NCBI GenBank assembly: GCA_023425615.1
Contig: JAFACJ010000594.1
Location: forward strand, 1 to 7,537
Origin: Actinomycetes bacterium
Lineage (GTDB): Bacteria > Actinomycetota > Actinomycetes > Streptosporangiales > Streptosporangiaceae
Direction of reading: 5' to 3'
DNA: 7,537 nt
Below the pieces are notes generated by a model. The model worked only from the letters and a program-made list of their open reading frames with translations. It ran no database searches and was not told the origin of the DNA. Positions 1-6,005 of the stretch are shown here, one piece after another (position 1 is the first letter of the stretch; each line of letters begins with the position of its first letter). The position numbers and the translations under genes were made by a program.

Positions 1-2
1 CC

Positions 3-35
3 GAAACCGACGTCGTCAAGAGCGCCGCGAAGTAA
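3..35 (+). CDS. 3' end of an upstream chromosomal gene (partial)
   Basis: Only the last ten codons are present, reading ETDVVKSAAK followed by TAA. The case for a real gene end is positional: the reading frame stops here and a strong intrinsic terminator on the same strand follows about 40 bases later. The alanine- and lysine-rich tail is too short to assign a family. TAA stops are uncommon in high-GC actinomycetes and tend to occur in well-expressed genes, but one stop codon is weak evidence. I do not recognise the product. Confidence 0.45.
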   Translation, partial: ETDVVKSAAK

Positions 36-76
36 CTTTTTTCGCTCCTCGGAGCAGTTCCTCCGCTCCTTCAGTT

Positions 77-115
77 GAGGCGCACGCCCTGCCCGGGCGT
101 GCGCCTCTCCTTTTC
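77..115 (+). terminator. Intrinsic terminator after the upstream gene
   Basis: A perfect 13-bp inverted repeat (77-89 pairing with 95-107) encloses a 5-base loop and is followed by the T-rich tract tccttttc. This is a classic factor-independent terminator for + strand transcription. It ends the partial gene at 3-35 and separates it from rnpB, so rnpB should have its own promoter. Confidence 0.85.
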
Positions 116-250
116 CCCGCCTCTTTCACGCTTCTCTCTTTCCGCCCACCCTCGCCCCTTCCCTTCTCCCCACAGCCCACCCTCGTGCCCCTCCCCTCCT
201 GCGCGGCCTCCGCGTGCGTGCCCCTCGCGCCCCTCCCCTCCCCCGAAACC
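108..250. other. Polypyrimidine spacer with a G-quadruplex motif
   Basis: This stretch has no credible gene. The + strand is almost all C and T: only about 8 of the first 67 bases are purines. An 11-bp direct repeat, gcccaccctcg, occurs at 144-154 and 175-185. Runs of four or five C at 221-224, 230-233, 235-238 and 240-244 form a four-tract G-quadruplex motif on the minus strand (i-motif on the plus strand) with loops of 5, 1 and 1 bases. It ends ten bases before the rnpB -10 box. Open reading frames across it look like composition artefacts. Confidence 0.6.
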
Positions 251-253
251 GGC

Positions 254-269
254 TAGACTCGTCCCCACG
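254..269 (+). promoter_or_regulatory. rnpB promoter, -10 region
   Basis: TAGACT at 254-259 matches the actinomycete -10 consensus TAGRRT. A start 8-10 bases downstream would fall at about 267-269, exactly where the P1 helix of the RNase P RNA begins. The expected -35 position (about 231-236) is C-rich and has no TTGACA-like hexamer. Upstream activation, or an unusual structure in the C-tract, may therefore matter. The transcription start is inferred from RNA structure. Confidence 0.6.
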
Positions 270-643
270 GCGGACGAGCCGGCCGGGCGGCCGCGTCGGG
301 GGATCTCCCCCGCCGAGGAAAGTCCGGGCTCCACAGAGCAGGGTGGTCGGCAACACCGACCCGGGGCGACCCGCGGGACAGTGCCACAGAAAACAAACCG
401 CCTCCCGCACACGCGGGCGGTAAGGGTGAAACGGTGAGGTAAGAGCTCACCAGCGCACGGGGCGACCCGCGCGGCTAGGTAAACCCCACCCGGAGCAAGA
501 CCAGACAGCGGACGCCCGAGGGCTGCTCGCCCGAGTCCGCGGGTAGGTCGCTAGAGGACGTCGGCAACGACGCCCCGAGATGGATGGCCGCCACTCCCCT
601 CCGGGGGAGCACAGAACCCGGCTTACAGGCCGACTCGTCCGCC
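269..643 (+). ncRNA. rnpB: RNase P RNA, bacterial type A
   Basis: This is the catalytic RNA of ribonuclease P, which removes 5' leaders from precursor tRNAs with the RnpA protein. Universally conserved blocks are present: GAGGAAAGTCCGGGCTCC at 315-332, the downstream agagcagggtg, the hairpin GGTGAG/CTCACC at 433-451, the ggtaaaccccacccggagcaa-type segment near 478-500, AGATGGATGG at 578-587, and ACAGAACCCGGCTTACAG at 611-628, the 3' strand of the P4 core. The ends are set by a perfect 10-bp P1 helix, 269-278 with 634-643, giving about 375 nt, normal for actinomycetes. The mature 3' end may extend a few bases into the following actcttt. The RNA appears complete. An integrase gene faces its 3' end 31 bases away, so the 3' part is probably the attachment site of the neighbouring element, with integration having preserved the sequence. 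Confidence 0.97.
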
Positions 644-674
644 ACTCTTTCCCCGACCTGCGGTTCCGCACCCA
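590..674. other. Candidate attachment site (att) at the 3' end of rnpB
   Basis: Tyrosine integrases of AICEs usually sit directly beside the attachment site, and the site commonly overlaps the 3' end of a structural RNA gene that integration restores. Here the int stop codon is at 675 and rnpB ends at 643. The core crossover is therefore expected within the last part of rnpB or the 31-bp gap. I looked for a second copy of the rnpB 3' end (such as ggcttacaggccgactcg) elsewhere in the window and found none, so the exact core cannot be defined. Boundaries are approximate and inferred. Confidence 0.5.
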
Positions 675-1847
675 TCAGGGGTTCTTGTTCCGATCCTGTT
701 CCGGCGCGTTCAGGGCAAGCAGATCATCGATCGCCCCGCGTCCAAGGTCATCCTGGTCCGGGAACAGATGCCCATAGGTGTCCATCGTCTCCGCGATCGT
801 GGCGTGCCCGAGACGGGTCTGGATCACCTTCGGGTTGAGGTTCGCCTTGATAAGACCCGAGGCGTAGAAGTGCCTCAGGTCGTGGAACCGCGTGCCCTTG
901 GGGAGGCCGGCCTTCTCGACGGCCTCAGCCCAGCAGTGGTTGAACGACTTCCGCTGCACGATGCGCCGACACCGGTTGGTCGTCAGCACCCCCTCAGGAC
1001 CCAGCGGATAGACCTGCCGATGAGCCTCGATCCGGGCAAGAACCAGATCATCGACAGGAAGAGCCCGCCGAGACGCCTTGGTCTTGAGCTCGACCAGGAC
1101 GCCCTTCTGGGCCTGCCGATGGACGTAGACCCGCCTGGTCTCGGTATCGACCTTGACCGCCGTCAGCCCCAGGGCCTCACCGAGTCGCAGACCGAGCCCG
1201 AACCCGAGCCAGACGGCCAGCCGGTAGCGAGGAGTGATCTCCTCAGCCAGCCTCAAGACCGCCTCAACGGGCAGCGGTTCGACCACACGGGCCTCAATAC
1301 GCGGCAGAGGCACCCTTGAGCACGGGTTCGCCGGTATGTCCCCGTCATCCACCGCGGCCTGCATGATGATCCTCAGGACCGCGAAGACGGTATGGACGGT
1401 TGCCGGAGCAAGAGACCCGTTCAGCTTCGCGACGACGGCCTTCATGTCCGCACGGGTCAGGCTGCCGATACGCCGCTCCCCCACTGCCGGAATCAGATGG
1501 GCGTGCAAGTGGGAGGCGTAGGTGTCGACGGTGTTGGCCCTCAGATGGACTTGCGAGGGAAGCCACTGCTTCTCGGCGTACTCCCGGAACGGGACACGGC
1601 CACGCCGGTCATCGATGTACGTGCCGCGGAGCCGATCGGCTTCCTTGGTAGTGCCGTACCGCTCGGCTTCGACCTTCGTCTTGAAGGCTTGGGTCTTCTC
1701 CTTGCCGTCCGGCCCGGTCCAGACAGCGAGCCAGCGCTTGGCGCTCTTGCTGCCCCCGTTGTCGGGATGCCGGGCCGTCTTCTGCTTGATCTCCTGCCCG
1801 TCCGGCCCCTTGACGGTGCGGAACCACAGGTCACGTACGCGCGCCAT
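675..1847 (-). CDS. int: Tyrosine site-specific integrase
   Basis: This 390-aa tyrosine recombinase would integrate and, with Xis, excise the element at the rnpB site. Visible domains are an N-terminal arm-binding-like region (about 1-75), a core-binding SAM-like domain (about 86-170, with WLPSQVHLRANTVDTY) and a C-terminal catalytic domain (about 190-365). The catalytic set is complete: R221 in GLRLGEALGL, K255 or K257 in ELKTKASRR, H322 and R325 in FHDLRH, H348 in RLGH and nucleophile Y358 in DTYGH. Length is typical for AICE integrases. The ATG at 1847 is chosen because it overlaps the xis stop as TGATG. An upstream in-frame extension to 1961 lies inside xis and has no family-like residues. 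The Shine-Dalgarno is weak, which fits coupling to xis. Int is the last operon gene and converges on rnpB. Confidence 0.95.
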   Translation of the reverse strand: MARVRDLWFRTVKGPDGQEIKQKTARHPDNGGSKSAKRWLAVWTGPDGKEKTQAFKTKVEAERYGTTKEADRLRGTYIDDRRGRVPFREYAEKQWLPSQVHLRANTVDTYASHLHAHLIPAVGERRIGSLTRADMKAVVAKLNGSLAPATVHTVFAVLRIIMQAAVDDGDIPANPCSRVPLPRIEARVVEPLPVEAVLRLAEEITPRYRLAVWLGFGLGLRLGEALGLTAVKVDTETRRVYVHRQAQKGVLVELKTKASRRALPVDDLVLARIEAHRQVYPLGPEGVLTTNRCRRIVQRKSFNHCWAEAVEKAGLPKGTRFHDLRHFYASGLIKANLNPKVIQTRLGHATIAETMDTYGHLFPDQDDLGRGAIDDLLALNAPEQDRNKNP

Positions 1848-2041
1848 CAGGCCGCGTCCAATTCCTGCTGCTGACGGAACCAGTCGAGGACGTCCGCCTT
1901 GAGGTAGCGGATGTGCCTGCCCACTCGTGCGGACTTCGGGCCGATGCCCCGATGCCTCCACTGGTAGAGCGTCGACTTGGGAATGCCGAGAAAGACGGCG
2001 ACTTCATCAGGGGTCCAGGAACGTTCGTCCAGGGGGTTCAT
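1847..2041 (-). CDS. xis: Excisionase, MerR-type helix-turn-helix
   Basis: This 64-aa DNA-binding protein is the probable recombination directionality factor that biases Int toward excision. Residues 10-32 (TPDEVAVFLGIPKSTLYQW) form a MerR/excisionase helix-turn-helix. They are followed by the usual wing-like GRHIRYLKADVLDWF at 41-55. Size and motif order match Xis proteins of pSAM2-like elements. The ATG at 2041 overlaps the rep stop as ATGA and has a GAGG box six bases upstream. The stop shares one base with the int start. A small MerR-type regulator would look the same from sequence alone, but its place between rep and int is the standard position of xis. Confidence 0.88.
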   Translation of the reverse strand: MNPLDERSWTPDEVAVFLGIPKSTLYQWRHRGIGPKSARVGRHIRYLKADVLDWFRQQQELDAA

Positions 2042-3684
2042 GCCGCACCTCGCAGGTTCAGGGTGTGCCTTTCGTCGTGGTGGGTGTCAGGGGCAGGGCC
2101 GGTTGCCGAAAGTTCTTGGGCTCGTCGGAGCTGCTGTCGCTGCCGTAGGCGTTCGTCGATCAGCAGCAGGAGGCGGTGGTCGGGTGGCTTGACGCCGGGA
2201 TCGGTGGGTTTGGCCAGGCTCCACAGGTAGCGGCCTGGTTCGTCGGTGCCGGTTGCCGAGATTCCGGCTTCGGCCAGACGGGAGAGCACCCAATCGCGGC
2301 GGTCCTTCTTGTGGTCGGCCATCGTCTTGCCGGACCACTTGCGGGAGACGAGGATCCGGCGACCGCCGTAGCCGAGGTGGGCGCGTCGGTGGGCTTTGCC
2401 GCGACAGAAGCCGGGGGCGAGACCGCGCTTGGCGTTCTTGGGCTGGACGCCGTAGCGCAGCCAGTTCGCGCAGGTGGGGGAGCACGGCTCAAAGCGCAGT
2501 TCCTCCGTGAGCCGCTCTACGTGCTCACGCTCGCGGGCCGAGCCGGGTTCGTGGCATTCGGAGACGCTCTTGGTGAGGTACTTGGTCAGGTAGCCAATGC
2601 AGCGTGCGGAGTCTTGGGAGCCGGCCATGATGCCTTGTGCGTCGATCTGACGGCCGAAGCGGACCACGTGGAGAGGTTCGGCTTCCTCGTCTTGGTCGAG
2701 CGCGTCCAGGGCCTCATCCCAGGTGGGCAGGAGTTCGCCGGTCTTGGTGTCGAGGTAGTTGCCGGTCGTCTCGTCCCAGGTCAGGTCTGCGGAGCTGGCG
2801 TACTTCACCACGTCGGTGGGAGGCCACCACACCTGGTGATAGGTCGCGGCGACGACCTGACGGAGTTCGGCGCGGGAGACGGTTCCGCGGATGGCCATGT
2901 GGATGTGCGGCGCGAGTCGGCGTTGGGGTTCGACGGCCGCGAAGTACTGGACGTCATAGCCGACGAACCGGCGGAGGTTCTGTACGAAGCGGTCGATCAG
3001 CTTGGAGAAGTGCAGAGCATCCCGAGCCGCTCGCCGATAGTCGTAGGTGGCCGGGTCGGTGGGGGTTCCGTCGCTGTGGACACGGCCGTAGGAGTCGAGG
3101 GTGAGGGTCAGGAACAGCGAGGGACGGAAGGTCTTGCCGTTCGGGGCGGTGTAGAGCTTGCCGACCGTGTGGGAGGAGACGGGACGGCGCGGTAGGTCCG
3201 GGGCGTCCTGACGGCGTCGGGTGGAGCGGGTGCGCCGTTCTTGCTGCTCCCCCGTCTTGAGCTTGCCGCGTGCGCCGAGGTGTTCCAGTTCCTCGTCCAG
3301 GGCCTCCAGGACGCCGTCCCACAGGTCGAGGTCACCGCCGCTTGTGCTGGCCTCATCTCGCTTCTGCTGGGCTTCGGCGCGGAGCTGGACCCACAGCCGT
3401 TGTTCCTCTTGCGGGTCTGCTCGTTCGATGCGCGGTTCTTCCTCCAGATGCCAGCCCTGGCGGCATTGGACGGCCCGGATCTGGCGCTTGCGCTCAGCGC
3501 AGGTCGGGCAGACCGAGGCCAGGGTGTTGCCGCACGGCACGTACTTGATCTCGGCTTTGCCCGTGTCCAGGTCGATTCGGCGCAGGGGCAGGGGCTTGAC
3601 GCATACCCCGTGCTCGACGGCCACCGCCCGCACGACCTCACGAGCCAGCGGGGGCATCGTCTTGACCACAGCGGTTTCGCTCAC
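2038..3684 (-). CDS. RepSA-like rolling-circle replication initiator
   Basis: This 548-aa initiator would nick the excised circle at its double-strand origin and start rolling-circle replication, the role of RepSA in pSAM2. The N-terminus has a zinc-finger-like cysteine cluster (C51, C59, C62, C74). A charged, probably flexible segment follows (about 80-165). The HUH nuclease motifs come in the expected order: FLTLTLDSYG at 191-200, the metal-binding LAPHIHMAIRG with H260 and H262, and the catalytic-tyrosine block GYLTKYLTKS at 364-373, with Y365 or Y369 as nucleophile. A second cysteine group is at C401, C405 and C427. GTG at 3684 is preceded by GGGAGG and overlaps the tra stop as GTGA. The family is clear; the origin was not located. 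Confidence 0.9.
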   Translation of the reverse strand: MSETAVVKTMPPLAREVVRAVAVEHGVCVKPLPLRRIDLDTGKAEIKYVPCGNTLASVCPTCAERKRQIRAVQCRQGWHLEEEPRIERADPQEEQRLWVQLRAEAQQKRDEASTSGGDLDLWDGVLEALDEELEHLGARGKLKTGEQQERRTRSTRRRQDAPDLPRRPVSSHTVGKLYTAPNGKTFRPSLFLTLTLDSYGRVHSDGTPTDPATYDYRRAARDALHFSKLIDRFVQNLRRFVGYDVQYFAAVEPQRRLAPHIHMAIRGTVSRAELRQVVAATYHQVWWPPTDVVKYASSADLTWDETTGNYLDTKTGELLPTWDEALDALDQDEEAEPLHVVRFGRQIDAQGIMAGSQDSARCIGYLTKYLTKSVSECHEPGSAREREHVERLTEELRFEPCSPTCANWLRYGVQPKNAKRGLAPGFCRGKAHRRAHLGYGGRRILVSRKWSGKTMADHKKDRRDWVLSRLAEAGISATGTDEPGRYLWSLAKPTDPGVKPPDHRLLLLIDERLRQRQQLRRAQELSATGPAPDTHHDERHTLNLRGAA

Positions 3685-5162
3685 GCCGCCTCCCTGCCGT
3701 CGAAGGAGACCGGGCGCAGCGGGACGGTCAGCGTCACCATCTGCGAGATGTCGTCGTCGGAGACGTAGGCCGCGCGGACGCGGACGGGGTCGGGTGAGGT
3801 CTCCAGCCGGACGAAGGCGACGCCGGCCCCGATCTGGGGGTCAGAGGAGATCTGGTCGGCGAGTGCGCCGCGGTCGCGGGAGCCCTCTCCCAGGACCATG
3901 TCCACTTGTTCGTCTTCGTCCAGGCGCAGGGCGATCCGGTCGGGGAAGAGATTCCGGAGCGTGTTGACCTCTTTGCGCGCGTCCTGCTGCGCGCCGATCA
4001 CGCAGTACCCGACCGAGCGGCCTTGCGTGGTCAGTACGGCTATGGCCGACTCGGCGCGCTTGCGTAGATCGCGCTCGGGGCAGTAGGCGGTCAGGAACGC
4101 CATCTCATCCACGACGATGAGCCGGAACGGATGCTCGACCGAGGGCGTGAAGGTCCGGGTCTTGCCCGCGAACTTCGCCGCCCGTGCGTTCATGTCCGCC
4201 GCCGCCTCTTCGAGAAGCTGGACCATGCCGCCGGACGGGTCGCTGGAGTAGCGGCCGTAGCGTTCGAACAGCGCCCGCCCGTAGGACAGCTCCATCCGCT
4301 TGGGGTCGATCGCCCAGACCTCCACGAGTCCGTCCCGCATCGGGGCCAGGACGCCGCGGATGATGCTCCACAGGATCGAGCCCTTGCCCGACCCGGTCGC
4401 GCCGACCATGAGCACGTGGGTGCCCAGAAGGCGAATGAGCCACGGGGAGCCGTCCTCCTGCCGCCCGATCGGGATGGCCCGCAAGTCCACCTCTTGGGCG
4501 TCGGTGGCGATCGGAAGCGCGGGGAGGGGCGTCTTGAGCGCATCGGAGCGGACGAACTCCAGCCATATGCGGCCCGGCTTCTTGTGCGCCCGCACCCGGA
4601 CGAGGACGGCGCCGAAACCGTGTGCGAGGCCGACCGCCGCCTTCTCCCAGGCTTCGGGAGTCTGGCCCTTGAGCATCTTCACCAGGACGAGGTCCGAGGT
4701 ACGGCGGCAGCGCACCCGAACCAGGGTCGGAAGGTATTCGCGGCCTTTGCGGGAGCGGGACAGGCCGGTCATCGTCATGACCGCCTCCCAGTGCCGCGCA
4801 TAGACGAACGTCCGGCGGCAGCGCGCCAGGGTGGGCCAGCCGATCCACCGCAGGAACGACGCCCGGCCGGCCAGCGCCCATGCGAGCAGGCCGGCGAGGA
4901 GGGCCAGGGCGAGGAGGACGACCGGTGCCCAGCCGTAGGAGTAGACGGCCCATGCCGCAGCGCCGAGGACGGCCAGCGGGACGCAGTGCCGGATTACGAA
5001 ACGGATGAGGAGGAACAGGCCGTGGAAGAAGTGGACGAGCAGGAGGACGCCCACCGGCATGTGGAGGACCGGGGGTTCCCACCGGGGCCGCCGGAAGGGG
5101 TCATCGGAGGTCTCGACCGCAACGTTCTCGCCAAGTCGGCTCTTGCGGATCGACCAGGACAT
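3681..5162 (-). CDS. FtsK/SpoIIIE-type conjugative DNA translocase (Tra)
   Basis: This 493-aa membrane-anchored ATPase resembles the Tra proteins of AICEs and Streptomyces plasmids (TraSA, TraB), which move double-stranded DNA between hyphae. Two or three hydrophobic membrane segments lie at about 37-58, 61-76 and 79-98. The motor has Walker A GATGSGKGS at 254-262 (K260), Walker B LIVVDE at 348-353 and a Q-rich IGAQQ motif at 389-393. The ATG at 5162 is chosen because AGGTGA lies about six bases upstream; a GTG at 5198 adds 12 residues but lacks a Shine-Dalgarno. No separate C-terminal winged-helix (gamma-like) domain is obvious, so the way it recognises its DNA site is unclear. It is translationally coupled to rep. 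A chromosomal FtsK role is unlikely given size and context. Confidence 0.92.
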   Translation of the reverse strand: MSWSIRKSRLGENVAVETSDDPFRRPRWEPPVLHMPVGVLLLVHFFHGLFLLIRFVIRHCVPLAVLGAAAWAVYSYGWAPVVLLALALLAGLLAWALAGRASFLRWIGWPTLARCRRTFVYARHWEAVMTMTGLSRSRKGREYLPTLVRVRCRRTSDLVLVKMLKGQTPEAWEKAAVGLAHGFGAVLVRVRAHKKPGRIWLEFVRSDALKTPLPALPIATDAQEVDLRAIPIGRQEDGSPWLIRLLGTHVLMVGATGSGKGSILWSIIRGVLAPMRDGLVEVWAIDPKRMELSYGRALFERYGRYSSDPSGGMVQLLEEAAADMNARAAKFAGKTRTFTPSVEHPFRLIVVDEMAFLTAYCPERDLRKRAESAIAVLTTQGRSVGYCVIGAQQDARKEVNTLRNLFPDRIALRLDEDEQVDMVLGEGSRDRGALADQISSDPQIGAGVAFVRLETSPDPVRVRAAYVSDDDISQMVTLTVPLRPVSFDGREAA

Positions 5163-5203
5163 ACGCTTCACCTGTCTTTCCATGCATCGGGAGGACACGC
5201 GAA

Positions 5204-5236
5204 GGGGCGGCCGGAGGTACCAGCTCCAGCCGCCCC
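5204..5236 (-). terminator. Intercistronic hairpin upstream of tra
   Basis: GGGGCGGC at 5204-5211 pairs with GCCGCCCC at 5229-5236. The stem continues past a C/A mismatch with GGAG/CTCC (5213-5216 with 5224-5227) around a 7-base loop. It sits in the only sizeable gap of the operon, between the 85-aa gene and tra. No U-tract follows on the minus strand, so it is more likely an attenuator, a partial terminator or an mRNA-stabilising hairpin than a full terminator. The function is inferred. Confidence 0.45.
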
Positions 5237-5243
5237 GCTCATC

Positions 5244-5501
5244 TCAGGCAGCCGCATCGGCCGCAGGCTCGTTCGAGGCCATGCGCTCGACCTCGGACAG
5301 GAAGCAGCGCGCCGCCTCAACGAGCGCACGCGCGATCTCGACCTCACGCGCGGCCGTCATGCCGTGCGGGTCATAGGTGAAGGTCAGGTCCACGCCCCCG
5401 GTCGCAACCACGAGAATCGGCCCCCGCTCCTCGTAGGTGTGGCACACCACGCGCGTGTCTTCGCCCAGGTGCAGGCTCAGCGCCGCGAACCCCCGCATCA
5501 C
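5244..5501 (-). CDS. Small hypothetical protein of the tra operon
   Basis: This 85-aa protein is of a family I do not recognise. A central beta-rich part (RVVCHTYEERGPILVVATG, then VDLTFTYDPHG) is followed by a predicted amphipathic helix (about 49-74, TAAREVEIARALVEAARCFL) and a short acidic, alanine-rich tail. There is no signal peptide, membrane segment or cysteine motif. The start is GTG at 5501, six bases after AAGGA and overlapping the upstream stop as GTGA; the adjacent ATG at 5498 is an alternative. Its position between a Pra-like gene and tra, in a coupled operon, suggests a role in replication or transfer control. No specific function can be assigned. Confidence 0.75.
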   Translation of the reverse strand: MMRGFAALSLHLGEDTRVVCHTYEERGPILVVATGGVDLTFTYDPHGMTAAREVEIARALVEAARCFLSEVERMASNEPAADAAA

Positions 5502-5899
5502 GCGGCGTCCTTGCGCGCGCCGGCCGTACGGGTTACGGGCGAGGTGATCGCCTTGGCCTTCAGCGAGTACGCCAGCCGGTTGTTCGCGCTGTTGACGTAC
5601 GGCATCACCGCCAACCCCTCGAACAGCACCGGCACGAACGGGAAGCCCGCTGGGGCCTCCGGGATCATCGGCTGGACCGGCGCGACGATCTTCACCTTCA
5701 GCGATCCCTTGGACTCCGGATCGGCGTCGATGACCTCGATCTGCCAGACGAGATCGCCCGTCTCCTTATCCCGCGCCTGAACGAAATGCTCCTTGGTGGA
5801 CTTGTCGAAGTCCCGGACGGGCTCGACGCCGCCCTTCACGTACGCGCCGTGGGGGAACACGTCCCCGAAGGCGACCTTGAACGGACCCTGAACCGCCAT
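5498..5899 (-). CDS. Pra-like activator of replication, integration and excision
   Basis: This 133-aa protein resembles, from memory of the family, Streptomyces proteins annotated as plasmid replication, integration and excision activator, after Pra of pSAM2. Characteristic segments are DVFPHGAYVKGGVEPVRDFD at 13-32, then the KSTKEHFVQARDKETGDLVWQ region ending at Q53, followed by a proline-rich stretch and a C-terminal NRLAYSLKA motif. No DNA-binding fold is obvious. The ATG at 5899 is chosen because AAGGAG lies five bases upstream; a GTG at 5905 overlaps that box. It is the first gene of the operon, directly behind a promoter region with inverted repeats and next to a KorSA-like gene. In pSAM2, KorSA represses pra, so this layout supports the call. 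The family assignment is not verified. Confidence 0.68.
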   Translation of the reverse strand: MAVQGPFKVAFGDVFPHGAYVKGGVEPVRDFDKSTKEHFVQARDKETGDLVWQIEVIDADPESKGSLKVKIVAPVQPMIPEAPAGFPFVPVLFEGLAVMPYVNSANNRLAYSLKAKAITSPVTRTAGARKDAA

Positions 5900-5905
5900 G
5901 CTCAC

Positions 5906-6005
5906 TCCTTCACCGATTGACCGCTTGTCCGATTAAGTTGATCTAAGAGTATGCGGAACTTGTCCGCATGAGTGGTTAAATACGAGTGACCTAGGTCACG
6001 TCACG
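5906..6005 (-). promoter_or_regulatory. Operon promoter region with inverted repeats
   Basis: This AT-richer 100-bp gap lies between the gntR stop and the pra-like start and should carry the promoter of the whole pra-to-int operon. It contains a perfect 14-bp palindrome, GTGACCTAGGTCAC (5986-5999), and an inverted repeat with 7-bp arms, ATGCGGA/TCCGCAT, around a 5-base spacer (5951-5969). The word CTTGTCCG occurs at 5924-5931 and again at 5959-5966. Possible minus-strand -10 boxes (TTAGAT, TTAATC) lie near 5930-5950, so the repeats would cover or precede the polymerase site. I infer that they are regulator operators, most likely for the adjacent GntR protein. Confidence 0.6.

Noticed and set aside
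75..437. + strand open frame running through the pyrimidine tract into rnpB
   Set aside because: It overlaps the terminator and the conserved RNase P core. The product is proline/serine/arginine repeats caused by the C-rich tract.
1848..1961. N-terminal extension of the integrase to a start at 1961
   Set aside because: The extra 38 residues lie wholly inside xis in another frame and have no integrase-like features. The ATG at 1847 fits stop-start coupling.
2176..3195. + strand open frame of 339 codons opposite rep
   Set aside because: It is complementary to the HUH initiator gene, has no recognisable motif, and has the V/G/A composition of a shadow frame.
3770..3790. Tandem gcggac repeats as a possible clt transfer site
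   Set aside because: Only two copies, inside the tra coding end where they encode alternating V and R residues. This is too little to call a TRS cluster.
4131..5780. Long + strand open frame of 549 codons opposite tra
   Set aside because: It is antisense to a protein with clear Walker motifs and crosses several minus-strand gene boundaries. Its product is low-complexity R/G/P/A-rich, typical of a GC-rich shadow frame.
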